A stretch of DNA of 59,412 nucleotides, taken from positions 52,520 to 111,931 of the forward strand of contig NZFO01000011.1 of assembly GCA_002690705.1 (NCBI GenBank), given 5' to 3'. The notes beneath the pieces are model-generated. The model worked only from the letters and a program-made list of their open reading frames with translations. It was not told where the DNA came from and did not search any database. Shown here in pieces: positions 17,869 to 26,506 of the stretch. Source of the DNA: Magnetovibrio sp. (GTDB taxonomy: Bacteria > Pseudomonadota > Alphaproteobacteria > Rhodospirillales > Casp-alpha2). Numbering within the stretch: the stretch's first letter is position 1; the number at the start of each line of letters is the position of its first letter. The position numbers and the translations under genes are program-made.

Positions 17869-18144
17869 ATGGACTCGACTGTGAACTCAGCACCTCCGCC
17901 TCCGCCTTGGCCAAATCAGGCTTCAGTTCAAGCCCGAGAGGCAATTGAGGCGCCGGCGAGAGAGGTTGATAAACGGCATAACCCGCCAACTGACGAGGTC
18001 AGTATCTCGACAGAGGCTGGTCAGGCCGCTAAACCGAGGAATGCAAAGCCTGCGACGGCAGAGCCGAATCCTACTGCTGACGCTGCGACTGGCGAAAGCG
18101 CGACTAGTAGTCAGAGTGCAGACAAAGTAAATATCGTGGCGTGA
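17869..18144 (+). CDS. Small Pro/Ala/Thr-rich protein with a DEVSIS motif
   Basis: This 91-residue hydrophilic protein starts at an ATG with AAAGGAG upstream. A run of prolines lies at residues 9-13. Residues about 42-48 read DEVSIST, followed by 'EAGQAA', and the C-terminus ends 'DKVNIVA'. A D-x-V-x-I-S plus E-A pattern is also seen in FlgM-type anti-sigma factors and other small flagellar proteins. The match is too short to name the protein. The composition suggests an intrinsically disordered protein. It follows the 58-residue gene by 15 bases and precedes flbT by 218. It has no membrane segment. Confidence 0.6.
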   Translation: MDSTVNSAPPPPPWPNQASVQAREAIEAPAREVDKRHNPPTDEVSISTEAGQAAKPRNAKPATAEPNPTADAATGESATSSQSADKVNIVA

Positions 18145-18362
18145 AGAGCTGCCGTTTAACGGCACGTGCCTTCATGCCATGAACTTTTGTTTTAACGGTG
18201 GCGCAATACAGGGTATAGCGTGCCCTTTCGCTTGTCTGGGAAATAGAGTATCTTAAAATTTATTGATGATTGGTTCACATGCGATCCGCAACGCTATTGG
18301 TATTTCAATTGATGCAAAACCAAATCCGTAATTGTTACCCATTTAAATAAGGAAAGGTCAGC

Positions 18363-18845
18363 GTGCCTCTAAAATTAGATTTCAAGGCTGGCGAGAAAAT
18401 GGTCATAAACGGCGCAGTAGTAGAAAATATTGGGCCAAACGCCAAAATCCTTGTGCACAACTTGGCATCCGTCCTCCGCGATAAAGAAGTTTTGACTGAA
18501 AACGATTGTGTTACGCCAGCTGCGCATGTGTATTTTGCTCTTCAATGTGCTTACGTTTTTCCTGAGAAAAATGACGATTACATTTTGCTATTTGAAAATT
18601 ATTTAAGAGATTTTATAACAGCTTGTCCAAGTGCCACCCCAATATCAAATGATATCCGGTCTAATGTTGAGGCTGGAGATCTGTATAAAGGTCTAAAAGG
18701 CGTAAGAAAGCTGATCGCTCATGAGGCTGATACACTGAATTCATTTCATGAAGGTATGGCAAAACTGGTTGCGATGGCAGAAATCGAGGAGTCGGAAAGT
18801 ATCGAGTCGGTTAAATCTGAACAAATGAAAACCGGGGAAGGTTGA
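18363..18845 (+). CDS. flbT: Flagellin post-transcriptional regulator FlbT
   Basis: This 160-residue protein carries the FlbT signature at its N-terminus, 'KLDFKAGEKMVINGAVVENI' (residues 4-23), then 'ILVHNLASVLRDKEVLTE'. In Caulobacter, FlbT binds the 5' leader of flagellin mRNA and destabilises it until the hook is complete, opposed by FlaF. Here the start is GTG, preceded by AAGGAAAGG. The length is slightly above the usual 130-150, with an acidic C-terminal tail. flaF is not adjacent but lies about 31 kb away at 49397-49873. It probably shares an mRNA with the TPR-glycosyltransferase gene 42 bases downstream. Confidence 0.93.
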   Translation: MPLKLDFKAGEKMVINGAVVENIGPNAKILVHNLASVLRDKEVLTENDCVTPAAHVYFALQCAYVFPEKNDDYILLFENYLRDFITACPSATPISNDIRSNVEAGDLYKGLKGVRKLIAHEADTLNSFHEGMAKLVAMAEIEESESIESVKSEQMKTGEG

Positions 18846-18887
18846 TATACTGCTTAAATCTGCACACTGTGTAGAAAAAGGAACTCC

Positions 18888-20681
18888 ATGTCAGAAATCG
18901 ACGATAATAGTCAGAAAATCGGCATTTATTCAGCGCTTGAAATAGCGGAAGTGATACAAAAAGCGCTTGCGACGGGATCTGCCGCGGCTCAGGAAGGGGA
19001 TCTCGAGAATGCAGAGAATGTATTCCAGAGCGTATTAGAAATTGATGGCCAAAATTCTGAAGCATTGAATGGTTTGGGTGTTGTTTGCTTTGCGAAGGGT
19101 AATTTAAAAGCCGCAGAGGATAACCTACGTCGTGCTATTGAAAACAATGATCAAAATGGTCAGTACCATCGTAATCTTGGCCTTCTTTATCTAACGCGAA
19201 ATCGAACAAAACGCGCAATCCGCAGTCTACAAGAAGCTGTGCGATTGGCCCCTGATGATCAAGATTCCCGGTACAAGCTGGCTTGGGTTCACCACGGGCG
19301 TGGAGATCAGGGAAAATTTGTGGAAGAACTTCGTAATTTGGTAAAAATTAGCCCCGATAATGGCCAAGCGAATAATGACCTTGGTTGCTACTTGGCAGAA
19401 AAGGGGGAAAAAGAAGAGGCAAAAGAGTATCTAGCTGCAGCAATTGAAGCCGATCCGGACAATGCCGACTTTTCCACAAATTACGCTAATACGTTACTTA
19501 TAAGTGGTAAGGTGGAGCGTGCTCGCGATATTTTTCAAACGGCTTTTAAAAAGTCGCCCGACCACATTGAGGCTGTGAAAGGCCTTGCAACAACGGAACG
19601 TTTGTTGGGGAATCTTGACAAAGCACAAAATGCTGTTGAGAGGGCGCTAAACATAGATAGTAAAGACCCAACTGTGGAAAATTTGGCTGGGACTATCTTC
19701 AAAGAACTCGGGTCTTATGAAGAGGCGATCGCGCATTTTAATGCTGCAACTGAATTAGTTGAGGATTTCGCCCCATCAATCTCAAATGCAGGCATGATCA
19801 AATTGCTGCACGGAGATTGGAAATCAGGTTTTCGTGATTACGAAGCCCGCCGTTTCGACCCCCATGTAATTTCGGGACGAGAGGCGGCTGTTATTGAACA
19901 GTGGGATGGAAGCCCGTTAAAAAATAAATCTATTCTTCTTCAGTCTGAGCAGGGTTTCGGTGATAATATTCAGTTCGCCCGCTTTGTACGGCAAATTTGT
20001 GATAGTGCCGAACGCGTGGTGTTGGAAGTAAGACCTGAGTTACAAAAGTTATTTCAGTCACTTCAATGCAGCGCGGAAATTATCAACCCCGGTGAAAATG
20101 TTGAGAATGTTGATTTTTGTGCTCCTCTTTTAAGTCTACCGTATCTGATGGAGCTCGTGGAAGAGAATGAAATCTCTGGTGCGTCTTATTTGGCAACTAC
20201 AGGTCATGGGCCAGAGATTTCGATATTTGAAAGTAGTGATAATTTGCGCGTCGGTGTGAGTTGGCGGGGGGCGTCGGCACATAAGGAAGATTGGAAACGT
20301 TCTATCGATCCAAATGTCATGTTAGCCGCCTTGAAAATTGACGGTATCTCGCTATACAGTTTAGATTTTGGGGGTGATGCGCCTCCATCGGACTGCGTGG
20401 ATCTACGTTCCTTTGTATCTGACTTTAACGATACGGCGCACATAATAACAAAGATGGATTTGGTTGTTTCTGTTGACACTTCAACGGTCCATCTGGCGGG
20501 TGCTCTCGGCCAACCGTGTTGGGCCCTCATCCCTTTTGTTCCTGATTGGCGTTGGATGCTCGAACGAGCGGATACTCCTTGGTACGACACCGTGCAACTT
20601 TACCGACAACCGGCGCAGTCCGATTGGGACAGCGTATTAAAAGCTATTCGTACAGATCTAGCTGACTGGGTTGCTGGGTAG
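18888..20681 (+). CDS. TPR protein with GT9-like glycosyltransferase domain
   Basis: This 597-residue protein has about eight tetratricopeptide repeats over residues 25-310, for example 'SEALNGLGVVCFAKGNLKAA' and 'ANNDLGCYLAEKGEKEEA'. A GT-B type domain of the glycosyltransferase-9/ADP-heptose class follows: 'ILLQSEQGFGDNIQFARF' near residue 346, 'RVGVSWRG' near 455, 'VVSVDTSTVHLAGALG' near 527, and 'DWRW...WYDTVQLYRQ' at the end. All the expected motifs are intact. The likely role is transfer of a sugar in the flagellin glycan, with the TPR part binding protein, but no substrate is known. It lies directly downstream of flbT. Its stop is only six bases from the end of the opposing gene. Confidence 0.85.
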   Translation: MSEIDDNSQKIGIYSALEIAEVIQKALATGSAAAQEGDLENAENVFQSVLEIDGQNSEALNGLGVVCFAKGNLKAAEDNLRRAIENNDQNGQYHRNLGLLYLTRNRTKRAIRSLQEAVRLAPDDQDSRYKLAWVHHGRGDQGKFVEELRNLVKISPDNGQANNDLGCYLAEKGEKEEAKEYLAAAIEADPDNADFSTNYANTLLISGKVERARDIFQTAFKKSPDHIEAVKGLATTERLLGNLDKAQNAVERALNIDSKDPTVENLAGTIFKELGSYEEAIAHFNAATELVEDFAPSISNAGMIKLLHGDWKSGFRDYEARRFDPHVISGREAAVIEQWDGSPLKNKSILLQSEQGFGDNIQFARFVRQICDSAERVVLEVRPELQKLFQSLQCSAEIINPGENVENVDFCAPLLSLPYLMELVEENEISGASYLATTGHGPEISIFESSDNLRVGVSWRGASAHKEDWKRSIDPNVMLAALKIDGISLYSLDFGGDAPPSDCVDLRSFVSDFNDTAHIITKMDLVVSVDTSTVHLAGALGQPCWALIPFVPDWRWMLERADTPWYDTVQLYRQPAQSDWDSVLKAIRTDLADWVAG

Positions 20682-20687
20682 TTTAAA

Positions 20688-22367
20688 TTAGCTCGCGTTG
20701 TGTGTAGAAGCGAGCATGATCAGTTCCGCGCTGATGCGTTTGTACACGTCTGACCATTCGCCAAGAACGGCCTGCCTAAACAATTTCATAGTTGGATACC
20801 AAGGAGACTCAGAGGTATTCAACCCCCAACGGAAATCTGGTCCGCGCGCAATCATTGTCCAAACAGGACGGGCTAATGCGCCGGCTAAATGGCATGTCGA
20901 TGTGTCCACAGTAATGATAAGGTCTAAATTTTCCATCGCGGCAGCAGTATCTGCGAAGTCATTAAACCCATAAGAGATATCTATTAAATTTTCCGGCAAT
21001 TCTTCTTCAAAAATAGGACGATCAAAAACTAAAGAGAAGAACGTAATTCCGGGAATATCAAATAGCTGAGACATCTCTTCCAAGGAGGATGAGCGGAAAC
21101 TATCATTGAGATGTCCTGGGTTGCCCCGCCAGTTAACGCCAACTTTTAGACCGGGATAAGAGTCAAGGTGTTCCCGCCAATACTCTATGTCGGCTGCTTG
21201 GGCAGCAACATAGGGCACGTCTGCGGGAATAGAATCCTTATCTGTTTCAAAAATATATGGGAGGCTCATAAGCGGAATGAACCGGTGAAAATATTTAGGC
21301 TCTGGCGTTGCGCTGAGAGTTAGGGATACCCCTTCTACAGAATTAAATAAGCGAAGTAATGGCGTTTGGGCGAGAAGTATTACTTTTCCATTACTTCTTT
21401 CAGCAACATATTTTGCGTAACGTATGAATTGAAGATTATCGCCGTAACCTTGTTCACGGAGTAACAAAATGCTCTGCTCACCCACGTCGCTCCCGTCCCA
21501 TCTCGGGCGAGAGTAATTTAAGTCCTTCAGGTCTTTGAGTTTCAATCGTTTTTCATATTGAACCCATCCCTCGCGTATCTGTCCACCAAGGAATAACGCA
21601 AAGGCGGTATAGACCTTGGCTGCTATGTTAGCGTCGTCAAGGTCCGCAGCTTTCTTGAACCACGCCAAAGATTCTTCTATTTGTTCCATGTACATCAGGC
21701 AGCTACCCATACTGAACGCGTAGCTTGTATCCTTTGGCAGCAGTTCGCATGCTTTCCGGAGTAATTTCTCGGCCTCCGGTAAATCCGCTTGAAACCGTCG
21801 TAAAAGGCCTAAATTATGATAGGCCGATGGCAAATTGGGCTCCATTTTCAAAGCTTTTTTGAAGGCATCCTCAGCCTCTTTATAACGCCTTGGATCATTC
21901 CCATATATAGCGCCAAGTTGCTGCCAAACAGCAATATTGGTTGGCTCTATTCGGGCTGCTTTCAAAAGTAGTTTCTCAGCCTCTTTCCAACCAGTGCGCT
22001 CCATCTGAATGGATTGAGCAAGCCGCCGCATCGCGTCAATATTATCGGGTTCCATCTCTAACACTTTTCGGAAAGTGCTTTCAGCCTCTTTGTGGCGGCT
22101 TTGGATGAAATAGATCTTTCCCAATTGCAATTGAATTCCTGCATCAGTTGGGGCTAAGCGGGCCGCTTTCCGTGTCATCGTGGCGGACCGTGCAGGATCG
22201 CCCGCATGTAAAACGGCGAGCGCATGTCGGGCAATTAATTCAGGCGTTCGCTCAACCGATTTTGTGATTTCGTTATAAATGGTTGTGGCCTGAGACCATT
22301 CGCCCGCTTCTTCTGCCTCGTTAATTTGGGCCCAGGCCGCCCGAATACTCTCAGTATCAGTCGTCAT
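20688..22367 (-). CDS. TPR protein with GT9-like glycosyltransferase domain
   Basis: This 559-residue paralogue of the protein at 18888 is on the other strand. The TPR region covers residues 10-265 ('DAGIQLQLGKIYFIQSRHKEA', 'PSAYHNLGLLRRFQADLPEA'). The glycosyltransferase part has 'ILLLREQGYGDNLQFIRYAK' near residue 296, 'KVGVNWRGNPGHLND' near 403, 'IITVDTSTCHLAGALA' near 477, and 'FRWGLNTSESPWYPTMKLFRQ' near the end. It is the last gene of a four-gene run (GT4, OGT-like TPR protein, Maf, this gene), 14 bases after maf. Two close TPR-GT genes facing each other suggest an inverted duplication. Confidence 0.85.
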   Translation of the reverse strand: MTTDTESIRAAWAQINEAEEAGEWSQATTIYNEITKSVERTPELIARHALAVLHAGDPARSATMTRKAARLAPTDAGIQLQLGKIYFIQSRHKEAESTFRKVLEMEPDNIDAMRRLAQSIQMERTGWKEAEKLLLKAARIEPTNIAVWQQLGAIYGNDPRRYKEAEDAFKKALKMEPNLPSAYHNLGLLRRFQADLPEAEKLLRKACELLPKDTSYAFSMGSCLMYMEQIEESLAWFKKAADLDDANIAAKVYTAFALFLGGQIREGWVQYEKRLKLKDLKDLNYSRPRWDGSDVGEQSILLLREQGYGDNLQFIRYAKYVAERSNGKVILLAQTPLLRLFNSVEGVSLTLSATPEPKYFHRFIPLMSLPYIFETDKDSIPADVPYVAAQAADIEYWREHLDSYPGLKVGVNWRGNPGHLNDSFRSSSLEEMSQLFDIPGITFFSLVFDRPIFEEELPENLIDISYGFNDFADTAAAMENLDLIITVDTSTCHLAGALARPVWTMIARGPDFRWGLNTSESPWYPTMKLFRQAVLGEWSDVYKRISAELIMLASTHNAS

Positions 22368-22381
22368 AGTGGCTAAATCAT

Positions 22382-24355
22382 TTACTCAATGAATTCTTCA
22401 TCCCATGGATGTCCATTTTCGAGACTGGTAAATATCTCTATTGCCCTAGCTTGGAGGTCGTCCAACAAAACGCTATACTCTTGTTTAAAAATATCGAACA
22501 TCGTCTCGCGTTCCTCCACATCGACGGCTCTATTGGCATAATACTCGAATGCTGTGATAGCGGTAAAAAGTGTTCCCCGCAGGAGCATGGCGATGGGATC
22601 ATCGACGGCTGGAGGGCGCAATAACTTCATAGTTTTACTAATATATTCAAAATCCTCAAAATCAGTCTCTTCATCGAGAAGTTTTCGCAACTCAGAACAC
22701 ACTTCTGGCAAACGATCAATTACAGCTGATTGTTCCCATGCCTCATCAAAATCAGCTTGGGTGTAGATAGGGCAGCTATCAATGACTTGCTCAACAATGG
22801 ATAGTTTGTTGGGGGGCGAATCGGCTAGTTTAACGGCTTTCGGATGTAAGGGCGTCGCACCCTTGATCAAGGCACCAGTTCCTAGATTATAGTATACACG
22901 ACCTGGCTTGAAAGTTATGAGTTTTTCTAAGTTTTCCTTTGACCACTGCAGTATCGGCGTCGTCCATGCTGTACCACCAAAATTACCGGGTACTGGCAAA
23001 CCAAGATCAGTGATCGGTTCACCATCCCGTCGCTCATACACTGTTCCAGCTGCGTGCCCTCTATCTTTAAATGGAGAGCCAACATCTACACCAAGAAAAA
23101 ATATTTCACGGAACCCAAGGTGAAGTGCTGCAGAAAGTCCGGCATTAGCCGCTAGTGGATCAGGAACTGGAACGATTTGGTCTTGTCTATTCGAAAAAAG
23201 GGGTGACGAGCTAAGTCCCGGGCGGAAAAAGAAAATTGACTCCTTAAATAATGCTGGAACCCGGGGAAATATAGTTGTTGAGCCGATGAAACGAATATCA
23301 GAGAAATCATATATTTCACTGGTTTCTTTAATATCAACATAAATGGCCTTAATACGCTCCATCATAACCCAAAAATCAGGCTTAATATCATTGGCCATCA
23401 GAATATCGATCGCTGTTCCACACGCAAAGATAACTGCCTTGTCCTGATTCTCCCTCAACAGTGGCAACAATTTTTCCAAAGATGGACCAGAGGCGACGAC
23501 AAACGCGGGTAAGCCCGGGCTTTTCTCAACCCCTTTGATTGTTCGTGCTTTACCATCCTCTAAATTTTTATAAGTTTGACCGATCATGTTGATTTCATCC
23601 TGAAAGAAACCCAAGCCCATGACTGCGGTTCTGAGCTCGTCGGACATGTGTTTGTCGACCTCTTGAAAAATTGAGCTATTGTAGTGATTAAAAACGACTG
23701 TGCCGTCTAGGCTTGCTGGGTTAAATAGCCGAAAAACAGACTTAAGATTTTGTGACAAAGCTCTAGCATCGCTTGTTAAAAAGAGCTCGATAGTACCCTT
23801 ACTTTGAAACCTCTCAATAATGCTTACCCAATCACATACTGATAGTGAGTGATAAACAAGGTCAAAGTTAGGCTCGAAGAGGATGAGATGCCGACAGTTC
23901 GTTTTCTCGGCAATCCCCTCTAGATGAAGTCCTAAACCAATTCCAAATACGACAGCAAAGTAGCTGTTAGGGCGATAAGGCTGATGTGTAAACCGAAAAC
24001 CACTTTGATCGAATTTTGAAGAGAACCTTTCGTGAACCTGGCGTGTATGTAAATCAAGGCCTTCACCGGACCCAATACTCGCCATAGTAAGCCTGCGGGA
24101 ATGTGCTTCGAAGGTCTTAAGTTGTCTTTCTGCGGTGGTCTTGGCATCGTCACTGTAAAAAGTTATGTCATCATAGGTAACGTTTGGTCTGCCCTCTGAG
24201 TCAAAAACCAGACTTGATATTGGTTTATGAGAGCGAAGGCGGTCATAAATCCCTTTATTGATATTTGCAAAAGCTCTAATATTTAACTCGAATAAGTCTT
24301 CGCTTGATTGTGTTCCTTCAACGGCATCTGACGTATCAGTCTCTGTATCGATCAT
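22382..24355 (-). CDS. maf: Maf-type motility accessory factor, putative flagellin glycosyltransferase
   Basis: This 657-residue protein is of the Maf/DUF115 (MptE-like) family. Maf proteins of Campylobacter, Aeromonas and Magnetospirillum transfer nonulosonic acids to flagellin before export. The N-terminal domain (about 30-230) includes 'GIGLGLHLEGIAEKTNCRHLILFEPN'. The central domain starts at 'AFVVASGPSLEKLLPLL' near residue 282 and includes 'IFACGTAIDIL' and 'IKPDFWVMME', then 'LGVDVG' near residue 420, which are marks of the MptE-like fold. A helical C-terminal domain follows. The genomic partners fit: pseB, pseC, a PseG-like domain and a NeuB-family synthase are all in this window. It lies 15 bases after the OGT-like gene in the same operon. 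Confidence 0.92.
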   Translation of the reverse strand: MIDTETDTSDAVEGTQSSEDLFELNIRAFANINKGIYDRLRSHKPISSLVFDSEGRPNVTYDDITFYSDDAKTTAERQLKTFEAHSRRLTMASIGSGEGLDLHTRQVHERFSSKFDQSGFRFTHQPYRPNSYFAVVFGIGLGLHLEGIAEKTNCRHLILFEPNFDLVYHSLSVCDWVSIIERFQSKGTIELFLTSDARALSQNLKSVFRLFNPASLDGTVVFNHYNSSIFQEVDKHMSDELRTAVMGLGFFQDEINMIGQTYKNLEDGKARTIKGVEKSPGLPAFVVASGPSLEKLLPLLRENQDKAVIFACGTAIDILMANDIKPDFWVMMERIKAIYVDIKETSEIYDFSDIRFIGSTTIFPRVPALFKESIFFFRPGLSSSPLFSNRQDQIVPVPDPLAANAGLSAALHLGFREIFFLGVDVGSPFKDRGHAAGTVYERRDGEPITDLGLPVPGNFGGTAWTTPILQWSKENLEKLITFKPGRVYYNLGTGALIKGATPLHPKAVKLADSPPNKLSIVEQVIDSCPIYTQADFDEAWEQSAVIDRLPEVCSELRKLLDEETDFEDFEYISKTMKLLRPPAVDDPIAMLLRGTLFTAITAFEYYANRAVDVEERETMFDIFKQEYSVLLDDLQARAIEIFTSLENGHPWDEEFIE

Positions 24356-24370
24356 AATTCATTTCCCGTA

Positions 24371-26413
24371 CTATGCCTGTTTTGAATGGGTAACTGCATA
24401 AGTAGTAATCATTCTCGCCATTGCATCGTTAAAGTTTTGTGCCGTAGTTGCAGGGTCAAATAAGTCGGAGTTCGTAATAACTTTGCGCAAAGCTTCTCTC
24501 TCGGACTTGAGAACGGATGTGTCCTTGGTCAGTTCGACTGCGGTGTCTATAAAAGCGCAGCGGTCTCCGGTGATCCAGTTAACCCGCCCTGCCGCTGTAA
24601 GTATACTAGCGCCGCATCGGCCCATACGCCTCTCACTTTCCAGTGTTAAAACTGGGACACCGGACCAGAGAGATTGACAAATCTCTCGATGAGAACTGAT
24701 CGGTGTGGTATCTAAAAATACATCGATTTCGACCATCTGAGCGTGAGGTATGGGGAGCATTGCAGATCTAACGAGTGGGTCATCTTCCCCGTCTTCATCT
24801 TCGTCCTCCACGTTGAGGTTGGGGAGCAAAATTTTATCTGCAACCCCCGCGATTGAGAAGTACTCACGCACGCGAGCTTGGGCCTCATCCGAAATAAATT
24901 TGGGACCGCACAAAAGTAAGTATGAGTTATCAACGTTTTGCAACACATCGGCCCAGAGTGTGGCGCACTGAGGTGAGAGAAAGGCTAAGTCGAAAATACC
25001 ACCAAAGGTAATTTGATTTTTTTCGAGCGCGGGGCATACCTCAATTTGGGGTACGTTTATAAAAGGGGGATGTGAAAACAAAGATCCCTTAACTTTTATT
25101 ATTTGCTGACCTGCGAGCAGGGCATTTTGGTCAGCCTCAGCGAGGATATCGTCTGATAAAATATGAGTGATGCCGGGAATTAAACTTGGTTCAGGGAGGG
25201 TAATAGCACCAACGCGAATGGGACTAGAACACATACTGAGCGAAGAAAGTCGTGTATCTCCATTTATGTCAGAAAGATCAAGAAGAGCAGTTAATTCCTC
25301 ACTGGCGAGCGTAAAAGAGAGTGTATATGGGTCAAGGTCAAAAATTTCGCGCCAACTCTCACAACCCTGCTGGATGGTAGTCGTTTCTACATCAGTTTTG
25401 ACTGATAGCTGATATCCATGAAATTCAACCTTATTTGATTTTCGTCCTTTTAACCATTGATTGACGAATGCACTTTCAGGAGCGTTGAAGAATGCGTTGG
25501 AGATTACGCCGATCTTTCCGTCCGAGCCTCCCTCTGAACGCACCTCATCTTGAGTGTCAAGTTGCTCTGCCAATTGCTTGTTGAACGATTGGGTCGAGTC
25601 TTTTAGCGCATCTAGAGAGACTGATGGTGACCGAAGTAACGCGTCCATGGCCTGACAGTAAATCTCGATATCTAATCCCCCTAGTTCTATGCCTCGTCTC
25701 GCTGCCGCTTCGGATTCACTAAAGCGGCCGAGGTGTGCTAATGCTCGAGCAAGTAAGGCAACAGGCCAACCGTCTTTTGGGTCTATGTGAATGGCGGCTT
25801 GCAAGGCCCCAACTGCTTGACTGTAGCGTTTTAGAATAATTGCTGCACGGCCAAGTAATACAAATGCTTTCTTATTAGTCGCGTTTATGCGGATTTCGTT
25901 CATGCACTCAGTGATTACACGATTGTAGTCAGCTAGATTAAATAGCCTTAACGCCTCAATTAGGTAAGCTGTTGGTGCTGTGTGGGTGAGTGCCCCTTTT
26001 AAATCTCTGAGGCGTGCTGGCATTCGAGCACTAAATAGTGGATGCGCGGCCATTTCGGGAGCTATTTTGGCGAAATATAAGCCATCGGAAAGCCGTCCCA
26101 ATGACGTGTAAATTGTTGCAAGGGCCTCCGCATACTCTTTGACTTCGGGGTCAATTTTATGGGCTAATTCGCACATGGAAATTGCTTGGCTGTGTTCGTT
26201 GCACACATAGGCAATGTTACCCATTAAAAAGTAGGGTTCCGATGCGCGTGGCCATGCCTTAATAATGTTTTGGCATTCAGTTATCGCCGCCGCATAATCT
26301 GCGTTGTTTGCGATCATCATGGCATCTTCCATTCTTTGAAAAAGCGATGCACTCACTTCCTCTGACGATGGGTCGAAAACTTTTAATGTGATTTGATTAT
26401 CTTCTTCTGACAC
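24371..26413 (-). CDS. TPR protein with OGT/FlmG-like (GT41) C-terminal domain
   Basis: This 680-residue protein has TPR repeats over about residues 20-270. Its C-terminal region resembles O-GlcNAc-transferase (GT41) proteins, with 'DVFLDTTPISSHREICQSLWSGVPVLTLESERRMGRCGASIL' near residue 570. In the family the corresponding block carries the sugar-nucleotide site. In Caulobacter the soluble FlmG protein has this TPR-plus-GT41 build and glycosylates flagellins with pseudaminic acid; analogy to FlmG is inference. The middle region (about 290-560) is divergent, and an acidic run (EDEDEDGED) sits near residue 535. The start is GTG with GGGGG upstream. Having both this type and Maf in one operon is unusual. 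Confidence 0.8.
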   Translation of the reverse strand: MSEEDNQITLKVFDPSSEEVSASLFQRMEDAMMIANNADYAAAITECQNIIKAWPRASEPYFLMGNIAYVCNEHSQAISMCELAHKIDPEVKEYAEALATIYTSLGRLSDGLYFAKIAPEMAAHPLFSARMPARLRDLKGALTHTAPTAYLIEALRLFNLADYNRVITECMNEIRINATNKKAFVLLGRAAIILKRYSQAVGALQAAIHIDPKDGWPVALLARALAHLGRFSESEAAARRGIELGGLDIEIYCQAMDALLRSPSVSLDALKDSTQSFNKQLAEQLDTQDEVRSEGGSDGKIGVISNAFFNAPESAFVNQWLKGRKSNKVEFHGYQLSVKTDVETTTIQQGCESWREIFDLDPYTLSFTLASEELTALLDLSDINGDTRLSSLSMCSSPIRVGAITLPEPSLIPGITHILSDDILAEADQNALLAGQQIIKVKGSLFSHPPFINVPQIEVCPALEKNQITFGGIFDLAFLSPQCATLWADVLQNVDNSYLLLCGPKFISDEAQARVREYFSIAGVADKILLPNLNVEDEDEDGEDDPLVRSAMLPIPHAQMVEIDVFLDTTPISSHREICQSLWSGVPVLTLESERRMGRCGASILTAAGRVNWITGDRCAFIDTAVELTKDTSVLKSEREALRKVITNSDLFDPATTAQNFNDAMARMITTYAVTHSKQA

Positions 26414-26506
26414 TTAAAGGCCCCCATTTAAATCCACACAAGAGTCTCAATTTTTGGGCAATAAAACTCGCCGCAAAGCTGGTTTGATCAGGGTTAAATT
26501 TGTAAT

